From: Chlamydiota bacterium
Lineage (GTDB): Bacteria; Auribacterota; UBA3054; B51-G9
NCBI GenBank assembly: GCA_030596365.1
Contig: JAUVKG010000080.1
Span: 1-9,320, forward strand
Direction: 5' to 3'
Length of the DNA: 9,320 nt
A program made the translations under genes and the position numbers. Each line of letters opens with the position of its first letter. Position 1 is the first letter of the stretch. The notes under the pieces are model-generated. The model was not told the DNA's origin, made no database searches, and was given only the letters and a program-made list of their open reading frames with translations. Below, in pieces: positions 1 to 5,601 of this stretch.

Positions 1-4
1 CATT

Positions 5-88
5 CCATTATTCCATTAATCCATCAATCCATCAATCCATCAATCCATCAATCCATCATTCCATTATTCCATTACTCCATTATTCCAT
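5..88. repeat. 8-bp tandem repeat (CCATCAAT/CCATTATT), about 10.5 copies
   Basis: Ten full octamers in phase plus a half copy. Units from position 5: CCATTATT, CCATTAAT, four CCATCAAT (21-52), CCATCATT, CCATTATT, CCATTACT, CCATTATT, then CCAT. The array is noncoding and lies downstream of the minus-strand lipoprotein gene. Identical copies sit in the centre and divergent ones at the edges, as expected from slippage. There are no spacers, so this is not a CRISPR array. The window begins at or just before the left edge, so the full length is unknown. Confidence 0.95.
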
Positions 89-124
89 AAGCTGGAACCA
101 GGCATACGCCGGTCAAGAGCTTAT
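87..124 (-). terminator. long hairpin just downstream of the small lipoprotein gene; possible terminator or structured 3' element
   Basis: Outer arms ATAAGCT (87-93) and AGCTTAT (118-124) are perfect complements. Reading the minus strand, the interior continues with GACC pairing GGTT (one G-T wobble) and GGC pairing GCC around a GTAT loop, so nearly the whole 38 nt folds. It begins 6 nt after the lipoprotein stop codon. No T-tract follows, so it is not a textbook intrinsic terminator. Its ends (TAAGCTGGAA at 89-98, GCTTA then CTACTTT) recur at the 4400-4431 hairpin, suggesting a repeat family. Confidence 0.45.
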
Positions 125-130
125 ACTACT

Positions 131-613
131 TTAGAGTGGTCCATCGACTCTGATAATATTATCTTTCAATTCCTTTTTTCTTTTATTTCTCGGGATTAGT
201 TCATGTCTTCCTTTTCTAACAAAAGCGACCCGACAAATTGTGTAATAATAGTCAAGTTTAAATTCGAACCATCTGATTGATTCTAAATCGGTACTACTTT
301 CACCGATTCTCAAATCATAATCAAAATCATATTCCGCGCCACGAGCAAAAAAATGATGCAATTGATCCCATTCTTTATCGCCGCGGTCAGCAAAAGAAAC
401 CTGTCGTTCCTGCCATTTTTTACCCTGCATCTGCTGCGGAACGCTTCTTGACGTAACTACATCTATCGGTCCATATCCTATTTTGCCGAATGACGCTGCG
501 ATTTCATCTTGAGCTTTTATTACTCTTTCATTAAAAGGAGCCTGACATGCAGAGAGAGCCACAATAAATATTGAGCTAAAAATATAAACATATAATTTAA
601 TAATTTTATACAT
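131..613 (-). CDS. small predicted lipoprotein, function unknown (160 aa)
   Basis: The N-terminus is basic then hydrophobic and ends in a lipobox L20-S21-A22-C23 followed by Gln. This predicts cleavage by signal peptidase II and lipid attachment at C23, with outer-membrane retention by the E. coli +2 rule. The mature part is about 137 residues, mixed charge, with an aromatic-rich stretch (WFEFKLDYYYT, about residues 114-124) and a basic C-terminal tail. I recognise no family. I chose the ATG at 613 over an in-frame GTG at 622 because that GTG lies inside the SD-like AAAAGGTG, which sits 6 nt before the ATG. It is the last gene of a three-gene operon: the protease stop codon is 15 nt upstream. 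Context suggests a periplasmic partner or substrate of that protease, but this is inference only. A hairpin follows the stop codon. Confidence 0.8.
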   Translation of the reverse strand: MYKIIKLYVYIFSSIFIVALSACQAPFNERVIKAQDEIAASFGKIGYGPIDVVTSRSVPQQMQGKKWQERQVSFADRGDKEWDQLHHFFARGAEYDFDYDLRIGESSTDLESIRWFEFKLDYYYTICRVAFVRKGRHELIPRNKRKKELKDNIIRVDGPL

Positions 614-619
614 AATAAT

Positions 620-627
620 CACCTTTT
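620..627 (-). promoter_or_regulatory. Shine-Dalgarno-like site deciding the lipoprotein start
   Basis: The minus strand reads AAAAGGTG, then ATTATT, then ATG (613). The AAGG(TG) core at 6-nt spacing is the only convincing SD-like sequence before any gene in this window. It overlaps the alternative GTG start (622-620), so that codon is unlikely to be used. Confidence 0.55.
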
Positions 628-628
628 A

Positions 629-1951
629 TTATTTAGAAAATTTATTCGTTATAATTACCACAGGTTTAGACTCAAAAAGAGAAATGAATTTGTCGCCGGA
701 AATAAAACGCACCGCTTTTAATAAATCTACAGCGCGATTAAGTTGAACATCTTTCACTTTTTTAATTTCTTCATAATCTTTTATCTCATTATCGGTAGCA
801 TTATCTAAATCCATATTTTTAAATGCTCTGGAACGTTTTTGAATCAATCTTATTTCATCTTCAATAGGGATTTCTACTTCAACATTCGGATAAATCCCGG
901 TGCCGTGAATGCATACGCCGGATGGGGTGTAATATTTTGCGGTAGTCAGACGCAAACTGCATTTGCCGTTACCTATCGGCAAGACTGATTGAACCGAACC
1001 TTTTCCATAAGATTTTGTTCCTACAACAACTCCCCTTTTATGGTCTTTAATTGCTCCTGTAACAATTTCCGATGCACTCGCTGAAGAACCATTAATAAGA
1101 ATAACGAGCGGCATAGTGTAATTTTTTTTAAGCCCTAATGCCCGATATGTGTTGTCCTGTCCCGGAATTCTACCGCGTGTAGAAACTATGACTTGATTCG
1201 ATGAAAGAAAAAATCCGGAAATCTCGATAGCAGATTTCAATAATCCTCCTCCGTTATTTCTAAGGTCAAAAACAAGTGACACCATCCCCTGTGCAGCAAG
1301 TGAATCTATGCCTTTTTTTAAATCAACCGGAACAGCTTTGTCAAAACCTGTCATTCTGATATAGCCAATACCATTTGTTACATCAATCATCATTATATCA
1401 CGAACTTTCTTCGTTTTAATAATCGCTCTTGTGATTTCAACATCTTTAATTTCACGCATTCCCTTACGTTCACGCTGAACAGTTATTTTAATCTTTGTTC
1501 CCGGTTCACCCCGCAATTTTTTAATGATTTTTGTAAGAGTTAAATTTCTCGCAGATTTACCCTCAATTTTTATAATCTTATCTTTTGGAAGAAGCCCGGC
1601 TTCAAAAGCCGGTGTATCCTCTATCGGAGCAATAACAAGCGGGTAGTTATCACGCATACCGATTTCAATTCCTATTCCGCCGAATTCACCTGCAGTAGCA
1701 ATTTTTAATTCATTCGCCTCATCCGGTTCCATAAATTCGCTATGAGGATCCAGTGATTTCAGCATTCCATGAAGTGCTCCATAAATCACGTTTGTTATAT
1801 TCATATCTTCAACGTAATCACTTTCTACTATTGCAATAGTAGTTGCCATCAGATCCAGCAGCGGGAAAATATCATCGGGATTTTTTTCGTTTTTTGCTAA
1901 TGAAGGCAAAACGATAAGTGAGAAGAAAAGACTTATTAATATTTTTTTCAT
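629..1951 (-). CDS. ctpA: S41 family C-terminal processing peptidase (CtpA/Prc type) with PDZ domain
   Basis: A periplasmic serine protease with a Ser-Lys dyad. The signal peptide is residues 1-19 (KK, hydrophobic core, PSLA before Lys20). A helical N-terminal segment carries the family motif SLDPHSEF (66-73). The PDZ domain spans about 88-170 (GIGIEIG at 92-98). The S41 core follows with the VFDLRNNGGG strand-turn (227-236), the catalytic serine S292 in SASASEI and lysine K317 in YGKGSVQ. Their 25-residue spacing matches that of characterised Ctp enzymes. TPSG (342-345) and GTGIYPN (350-356) are also typical. At 440 aa it is a normal CtpA length, without the long E. coli Prc extensions. It is the middle gene of an operon, 19 nt after the TPR/LysM lipoprotein and 15 nt before the small lipoprotein. 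No SD is seen. Such proteases trim or degrade envelope proteins, often peptidoglycan hydrolases, presented by a lipoprotein adaptor. Confidence 0.95.
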   Translation of the reverse strand: MKKILISLFFSLIVLPSLAKNEKNPDDIFPLLDLMATTIAIVESDYVEDMNITNVIYGALHGMLKSLDPHSEFMEPDEANELKIATAGEFGGIGIEIGMRDNYPLVIAPIEDTPAFEAGLLPKDKIIKIEGKSARNLTLTKIIKKLRGEPGTKIKITVQRERKGMREIKDVEITRAIIKTKKVRDIMMIDVTNGIGYIRMTGFDKAVPVDLKKGIDSLAAQGMVSLVFDLRNNGGGLLKSAIEISGFFLSSNQVIVSTRGRIPGQDNTYRALGLKKNYTMPLVILINGSSASASEIVTGAIKDHKRGVVVGTKSYGKGSVQSVLPIGNGKCSLRLTTAKYYTPSGVCIHGTGIYPNVEVEIPIEDEIRLIQKRSRAFKNMDLDNATDNEIKDYEEIKKVKDVQLNRAVDLLKAVRFISGDKFISLFESKPVVIITNKFSK

Positions 1952-1970
1952 TTTAAGAATTATATGATAA

Positions 1971-3464
1971 TTATGGAATAATAAGAACCTGACCTACTTT
2001 TAAGCGATTTGCTTTTTTAAGAGTTGCTTTGTTGGCATTATAAATAATTTTATATTTTTTTTTGTCACCATACACTTTCTCAGATATCTTCACTAAAGAA
2101 TCTCCGCTTTTAACAATATATTCCCTCTTGGATACTGAAACAGGTACTGATACCGAAGGTTCATTGTCAACTATTTCTTTCTTAATTTCAGTTACAGCTG
2201 AATTAATTTTCTTAGACTTCTGAATTTCTGACAAATATTGTTTTTTTAAATTCAAATAGCTCTGCTGCATTTTCTTCAATTGCAATGTACGTTCATACAA
2301 TTGTTTTTCACGTCGCTTTACTGCCGAACGTTCTTTATCCAATTCGCTTTTAAGTTTTTTAACTTCCGCAACAGCTTTTGTGTTCTTTTTTAAATTACTG
2401 TCTTCATTTGAAATTTTTACACGCAAAGCACTAATTGTCTCAATAAATTTCCGGCGTTCCTGGCGATTAAATCTTTCTCTTCGTTTTAACTCAACAAGTT
2501 CTTTTTTTGCGCTTTCAAACGCCTGCAGCAATTCATGTGTAAGCGGAATGGTTGGCTTCTTCGTAACAATATTCTGAGATGACAGAGTATTATGCGCATA
2601 TTTTCTTTTCAAAGCCGCCATTTGTATTTTTAGAAGTTTATCATCTTGTATAATATTTTTCATTTCGTTTTGCAATTCATTATTTTCTACCAATAAAAAT
2701 TCATTGCTTTTTATCAGTTCCGTAACGTTGTTATCTCTTCCTAACCGCAAATTTAATGAAGCCTGTAAATTAGTTATTATTGACTGAAGAGTCTTTTGTG
2801 CCTGCAATGATGCATGAGCTTCATGCTTATCACTCTCTATTTGAGTTTGCAAAGTTGCTATAATTGTTTCATTAGATGCAATCGTGTTAAGTAACTCCGA
2901 CATTTGGCTGTTTTTATCATCAGAGCGAAATAATATATTCTCATTTGATAATTTTGCGCATTTATTCTCTATATTAAACAATTCGTTTTTTAACACATCA
3001 ATTTTTGATTCATATTTATCAATAAGCTGACGTCTAATTGCGTCAAACTGTTTTTCCCGAAGAACATAATTTTTATCACTTCCAGCCTGTGCCACAGAAT
3101 CACCTATTGAAAAAGGCGTTTTAGGTCTTACAATTTCTTTAGTAGCTTCACTAATCCATTTTTCAACCTTTTTTTTGTTGATTTCGTTTTTAGAAATTTT
3201 TAAATATTGTATATATGCATGCACAGCGTTAGTCTTATCATTAAAATATTCATCATACAATAACGCCATCTGTAAATAAGCACTCTCAGATTCAGGATTT
3301 ATTTTAATCGCCTCCTTGTAATACTCAAGAGCTTTATCATACTGCTCTGATTCCATATACTTAATTCCCAGCTCAACAAGATCAGTTGATTTGTTTCCCT
3401 GTGGACCGCATCCCGCCAAAAGCAGCAGCAAAATCAGCAAAAGTATTTTATTAAAATTTTCCAT
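1971..3464 (-). CDS. TPR/coiled-coil lipoprotein with C-terminal LysM domain (497 aa)
   Basis: The signal sequence ends in lipobox L16-A17-G18-C19, with Gly at +2, predicting an outer-membrane lipoprotein. About residues 27-93 form two TPR-like helical pairs (one reads YDKALEYYKEAIKINPESE). Residues about 130-430 are a long, charged, Lys/Glu/Gln-rich stretch with several heptad-like coiled-coil segments, broken near 295-310. After a Val/Ser-rich linker (437-445), residues 448-497 form a LysM domain (YIVKSGDSLVKISEKVYGD, ending VGQVLIIP), which binds peptidoglycan glycan chains. The protein could therefore span from the outer membrane to the cell wall. It is first in an operon with an S41 protease 19 nt downstream; TPR lipoproteins such as NlpI and LbcA are adaptors for that protease class. 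No SD precedes the ATG, and the leader is very AT-rich. The adaptor role is inferred from architecture and context. Confidence 0.9.
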   Translation of the reverse strand: MENFNKILLLILLLLLAGCGPQGNKSTDLVELGIKYMESEQYDKALEYYKEAIKINPESESAYLQMALLYDEYFNDKTNAVHAYIQYLKISKNEINKKKVEKWISEATKEIVRPKTPFSIGDSVAQAGSDKNYVLREKQFDAIRRQLIDKYESKIDVLKNELFNIENKCAKLSNENILFRSDDKNSQMSELLNTIASNETIIATLQTQIESDKHEAHASLQAQKTLQSIITNLQASLNLRLGRDNNVTELIKSNEFLLVENNELQNEMKNIIQDDKLLKIQMAALKRKYAHNTLSSQNIVTKKPTIPLTHELLQAFESAKKELVELKRRERFNRQERRKFIETISALRVKISNEDSNLKKNTKAVAEVKKLKSELDKERSAVKRREKQLYERTLQLKKMQQSYLNLKKQYLSEIQKSKKINSAVTEIKKEIVDNEPSVSVPVSVSKREYIVKSGDSLVKISEKVYGDKKKYKIIYNANKATLKKANRLKVGQVLIIP

Positions 3465-3542
3465 AATTTTATTATATATTTAATGTCTGAAAGAAAAGAA
3501 GGAATTTTCAGTCAGATACTATTTTAAAAGTTATAATATTAT

Positions 3543-3570
3543 ATTATATCAAAATATAAAACTGATGCAA
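3543..3570 (-). promoter_or_regulatory. candidate sigma70-type promoter for the lipoprotein-protease operon
   Basis: On the minus strand, a perfect -10 TATAAT (3548-3543) is preceded after 16 nt by TTGCAT (3570-3565), which matches the -35 consensus at TTG only. The expected start is near 3536, leaving a leader of about 70 nt before the ATG at 3464. The AT-rich surroundings raise the chance of a spurious match. A second TATAAT (3476-3471) lies too close to the ATG unless the transcript is leaderless. Confidence 0.35.
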
Positions 3571-3590
3571 AGTAGTTAAATTTATTTGGC

Positions 3591-3632
3591 GTTTGACGTT
3601 GGATACTGGATACTGGATGTTGGACGTTGGGA
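3591..3632. repeat. 7-bp tandem repeat (GTTGGAC/ACTGGAT words), 6 copies
   Basis: Six consecutive heptamers in phase: GTTTGAC, GTTGGAT, ACTGGAT, ACTGGAT, GTTGGAC, GTTGGGA. The period is exact while the words drift by one or two bases. Noncoding, between divergent genes. Confidence 0.85.
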
Positions 3633-3642
3633 CTCCTCTCCT

Positions 3643-3695
3643 TACCAATGTGGTACATCCCGAGTATTCACCTCGGGAAGGGGTGCCCGAAGGGC
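3643..3695. other. GC-rich cluster of three adjacent hairpins
   Basis: Three inverted repeats follow one another: TACCA/TGGTA (3643-3647, 3651-3655), TCCCGAG/CTCGGGA (3658-3664, 3672-3678, 7-nt loop) and GCCC/GGGC (3685-3688, 3692-3695, loop GAA). The segment is markedly more GC-rich than its surroundings and sits between two heptamer arrays. It has no plausible coding potential. It could be a mobile hairpin repeat or a structured RNA segment. Flanking pyrimidine (about 3633-3642) and purine (about 3676-3682) tracts could pair loosely around the whole block. Confidence 0.7.
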
Positions 3696-3702
3696 GGGGT
3701 GG

Positions 3703-3786
3703 TTCTTACTATTAACTAATAACTAATAACTATTAACCCCGCCTATAGCTGGGCAAGCTATTAACTTTTAACTAATAACTATTAAC
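3703..3786. repeat. 7-bp tandem repeat (TAATAAC/TATTAAC) split by a 21-bp GC-rich insert
   Basis: The left block (3703-3737) is a degenerate TTCTTAC, then TATTAAC, TAATAAC, TAATAAC, TATTAAC. The right block (3759-3786) is TATTAAC, TTTTAAC, TAATAAC, TATTAAC. Between them lies a GC-rich 21-bp segment (3738-3758) with no heptamer similarity. Because 21 is three periods, the right block is in phase with the left. Noncoding. Confidence 0.9.
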
Positions 3787-3819
3787 TATTTGACACACCG
3801 TGAATTTTACGGGCATTTA

Positions 3820-3828
3820 TGGTATTAT
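3820..3828 (+). promoter_or_regulatory. weak candidate extended -10 promoter for the nucleotidyltransferase gene
   Basis: TGGTATTAT fits the TGn extension followed by a hexamer matching TATAAT at 5 of 6. No good -35 lies 16-18 nt upstream. If used, transcription would start near 3835 and the TTAGTG octamer repeat would fall in a leader of about 57 nt. Confidence 0.25.
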
Positions 3829-3851
3829 ATTAGTGTCTTAGTGCCTTAGTG
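3828..3851. repeat. 8-bp tandem repeat (nnTTAGTG), 3 copies
   Basis: TATTAGTG, TCTTAGTG, CCTTAGTG in direct succession, followed by GCGAAATT. The first ten bases, TATTAGTGTC, recur exactly at 5544-5553 in the gap between the glycosyltransferase and the secreted-protein genes, so the two loci share a word family. It lies 40 bp upstream of the nucleotidyltransferase start. Confidence 0.7.
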
Positions 3852-3891
3852 GCGAAATTGATTTAGTTTAATTTATATTAATGAATATAAA

Positions 3892-4371
3892 ATGAAAAAC
3901 TTTCGAAAAAAAATACTGAATAGAACTCAACTGATTGATATTTGTAATTCTGAACGGCTTAAAGGTAAAAAAATCGTGACTTGCAATGGAAGCTTTGATC
4001 TTTTTCATTATGGTCACCTCGTTTTCCTTGATTATGCCTGCAAGCAGGGCGATATGCTTATTGTAGCCATTAATTCAGACAGCTCAATTAAAAAATATAA
4101 GAGTGAAAATCGGCCAATGGTACCGGAAGATCAACGTGCTCAAATGATTGCGGCACTTGAAATTGTTGATTATGTCCATATTTTTAATGAAACTGTTCCT
4201 ATGCCTTTTATAGAAGCTATTAAACCTGATATTCACGCAAACGGCGCGGAATATGGCGAAGACTGTATTGAAGCGGAAGCTGTTAAAAAAGTTGGCGGTA
4301 AAATTTATCTCGTACCCAGAGTAGCCGGTTTGTCAACTACAGAACTGATTAAGAAAATTAAAAATTCATAA
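3892..4371 (+). CDS. rfaE2: stand-alone RfaE2/HldE-C-like nucleotidyltransferase (heptose-1-phosphate adenylyltransferase family)
   Basis: A 159-residue cytidylyltransferase-fold enzyme. It shows the nucleotide-binding motif H39-Y40-G41-H42 in NGSFDLFHYGH, NSDSSIKKYK (61-70), NRPMVPEDQRAQMIAAL (73-89) and the C-terminal LSTTELI (147-153). This layout matches the second domain of HldE/RfaE, which adenylylates D-glycero-D-manno-heptose 1-phosphate to ADP-heptose for LPS core. Length and lack of a kinase domain fit the separate RfaE2 form. The segment usually reading like VKGGDY is ANGAEYGED (116-124), so the family's Lys is Asn here. That suggests a subfamily whose sugar-phosphate substrate may differ. 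Glycerol-3-phosphate cytidylyltransferase is a less likely alternative. No kinase or isomerase gene of the pathway is in the window. It is transcribed alone, with no SD before the ATG; an ATG at 3881 is out of frame. Confidence 0.85.
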   Translation: MKNFRKKILNRTQLIDICNSERLKGKKIVTCNGSFDLFHYGHLVFLDYACKQGDMLIVAINSDSSIKKYKSENRPMVPEDQRAQMIAALEIVDYVHIFNETVPMPFIEAIKPDIHANGAEYGEDCIEAEAVKKVGGKIYLVPRVAGLSTTELIKKIKNS

Positions 4372-4399
4372 GCCGAAGACAAGAAGAGGAAAGTAAGTC

Positions 4400-4431
4400 A
4401 AGCTTCCAGCTTGATATTAAGCTGGAAGCTT
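4400..4431. terminator. perfect 13-bp inverted repeat between converging genes, probable bidirectional terminator
   Basis: Arms AAGCTTCCAGCTT (4400-4412) and AAGCTGGAAGCTT (4419-4431) are fully complementary around the 6-nt loop GATATT. It lies 29 nt after the nucleotidyltransferase stop and 3 nt after the stop of the minus-strand secreted protein, where a shared terminator is expected. There is no strong T-tract on either side. The right arm and following bases resemble the hairpin ends at 87-129. Confidence 0.6.
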
Positions 4432-4434
4432 AAC

Positions 4435-5490
4435 CTACTTTTTCACGGCAACAGGAAAATGTATAAAAAATTGAATTGTTCCAGAGCGTTTGGGAACAAA
4501 AGGGCGTTTCCATTCATTTCTGCTTTTTATTACCAGTCTGATACTTCCGGCACGTTTATCAGGTGTTGTTTTCGGCAATATATTCCATAAATTCAAATAT
4601 GAGCTGTCCAGAAAAAAAGTCATCCAATCGTTTTGAGTAATTATCGAGAATTCTTCAATCTTTTTATTTCCATTTACTAATTCACGTGCGTCATCAAGAA
4701 AAATCAATTGAGTTTTCCGATCATTAAATTTTAAAGCCGCTAAATCATCTTTGGCAAGGCTGCGCGGAATTATTATAGTAATTTGCGGTGCTTTTGCCGT
4801 ATCAGGCAATTGTTTTAACAAGGAATAATTAAAAACAATCATACAGTCTCCACGACCGTTTTGCTTAATTGCCAATTTCACATTTGCGACTGCATTACTT
4901 CTGTTATAATAATTAAATCCTTTAACGGCTTTCCCGATAAATTCTTTTCCGTTTTTAGAATTAACTTTTTCCCAAACAATTGGAAAATCACCAAACAAGC
5001 AATAAAAATCTTTAATAATGCATTTATTCTGAAGATAAAAAGATAAGAAATTCTCTATATTTTTCCCATCGATAATCTTAACTTTCTTTCTCATTAAGGG
5101 CTTACTTGTCATCTCACTAACACCGATATCACGAAATAGGGCACCGCTTTTGCATTGGATTTTGTTTTTATAAAGTCTTGACTTCACATTGTTAAATATA
5201 ACAACATCGCAAGTCAAAGAAGGTAAATCTTTTGTTGTATTTCTTATCGGAATGGCTCTATATTCAGTTTCTTTCGGCGCCAGCTCAAATCCAAATCCGT
5301 TTGCTAATAACTCCACGCCGACCGCATTTTCAAATTTAATTACACCGGCTACATTGCTGCTGGTGATGTTTCGAACACCGAACTCCAATTTTCCTTGTCG
5401 CAGAATAGTTCTTGCCGCAAGAATAACGGGCTGATTATTTGCAAATACATTAGCGGCTAATATTAATATAATAAGAATCTTTTTTGTCAT
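4435..5490 (-). CDS. secreted protein of unknown function (351 aa)
   Basis: The N-terminal signal peptide (residues 1-17, KK then a hydrophobic core, VFA before Asn18) predicts signal peptidase I export; there is no lipobox. After it, about residues 20-110 are rich in alternating hydrophobics and short turns (FGVRNITSSNVAGVIKF), as in a beta-sandwich, which often mediates binding. The middle (about 125-180) contains Lys-rich and aromatic stretches with C156 and C164. The C-terminal third is again strand-like and ends in PFVPKRSGTIQFFIHFP. I recognise no family and no catalytic motif. The gene follows the glycosyltransferase on the same strand after a 109-bp repeat-containing gap, so co-transcription is possible but not shown. 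The leader is an A-run without SD. The stop TAG (4435-4437) adjoins the 13-bp inverted repeat. Confidence 0.8.
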   Translation of the reverse strand: MTKKILIILILAANVFANNQPVILAARTILRQGKLEFGVRNITSSNVAGVIKFENAVGVELLANGFGFELAPKETEYRAIPIRNTTKDLPSLTCDVVIFNNVKSRLYKNKIQCKSGALFRDIGVSEMTSKPLMRKKVKIIDGKNIENFLSFYLQNKCIIKDFYCLFGDFPIVWEKVNSKNGKEFIGKAVKGFNYYNRSNAVANVKLAIKQNGRGDCMIVFNYSLLKQLPDTAKAPQITIIIPRSLAKDDLAALKFNDRKTQLIFLDDARELVNGNKKIEEFSIITQNDWMTFFLDSSYLNLWNILPKTTPDKRAGSIRLVIKSRNEWKRPFVPKRSGTIQFFIHFPVAVKK

Positions 5491-5533
5491 TTTTTTAATT
5501 TTATCTACATTTCTTATTTGTTTTATTTGAACT

Positions 5534-5601
5534 CATTCGTGTCTATTAGTGTCCATTAGTGGTTAAAATTTTTGTGGTTTTGGTGGTTAAACATTCGTGT
5601 C
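5534..5601. repeat. 10-bp word repeat (CATTCGTGTC family) running into the glycosyltransferase stop codon
   Basis: CATTCGTGTC (5534-5543), TATTAGTGTC (5544-5553) and CATTAGTGGT (5554-5563) are direct decamers. GTGGTT-type words follow (about 5574-5588), then an exact second CATTCGTGTC (5592-5601). The last two bases of that copy belong to the TGA stop codon of the minus-strand glycosyltransferase (complement of 5600-5602). The array fills most of the gap before the secreted-protein gene. Confidence 0.75.

Noticed and set aside
5..88. CRISPR array
   Set aside because: Units are 8 bp with no spacers; it is a simple tandem repeat.
620..622. GTG start for the small lipoprotein
   Set aside because: It lies inside the SD-like sequence that serves the ATG at 613.
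911..921. GCATACGCCGG shared with the hairpin core at 102-112
   Set aside because: An 11-base match is expected by chance several times in a window of this size, and this copy is coding sequence of the protease.
3471..3476. TATAAT on the minus strand as the promoter -10 of the LysM lipoprotein
   Set aside because: It would place the transcription start at the ATG itself, and no -35 is present; the 3543-3570 candidate is better.
3790..3795. Perfect TTGACA as a -35 box for the nucleotidyltransferase gene
   Set aside because: The nearest TATAAT-like hexamer (3823-3828) is 27 nt away, too far for a sigma70 promoter, and no usable -10 lies at 16-18 nt.
3881..3895. Tiny frame MNIK ending in TGA that overlaps the ATG at 3892 (possible leader peptide)
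   Set aside because: Only four codons, no SD and AT-rich sequence; easily chance.
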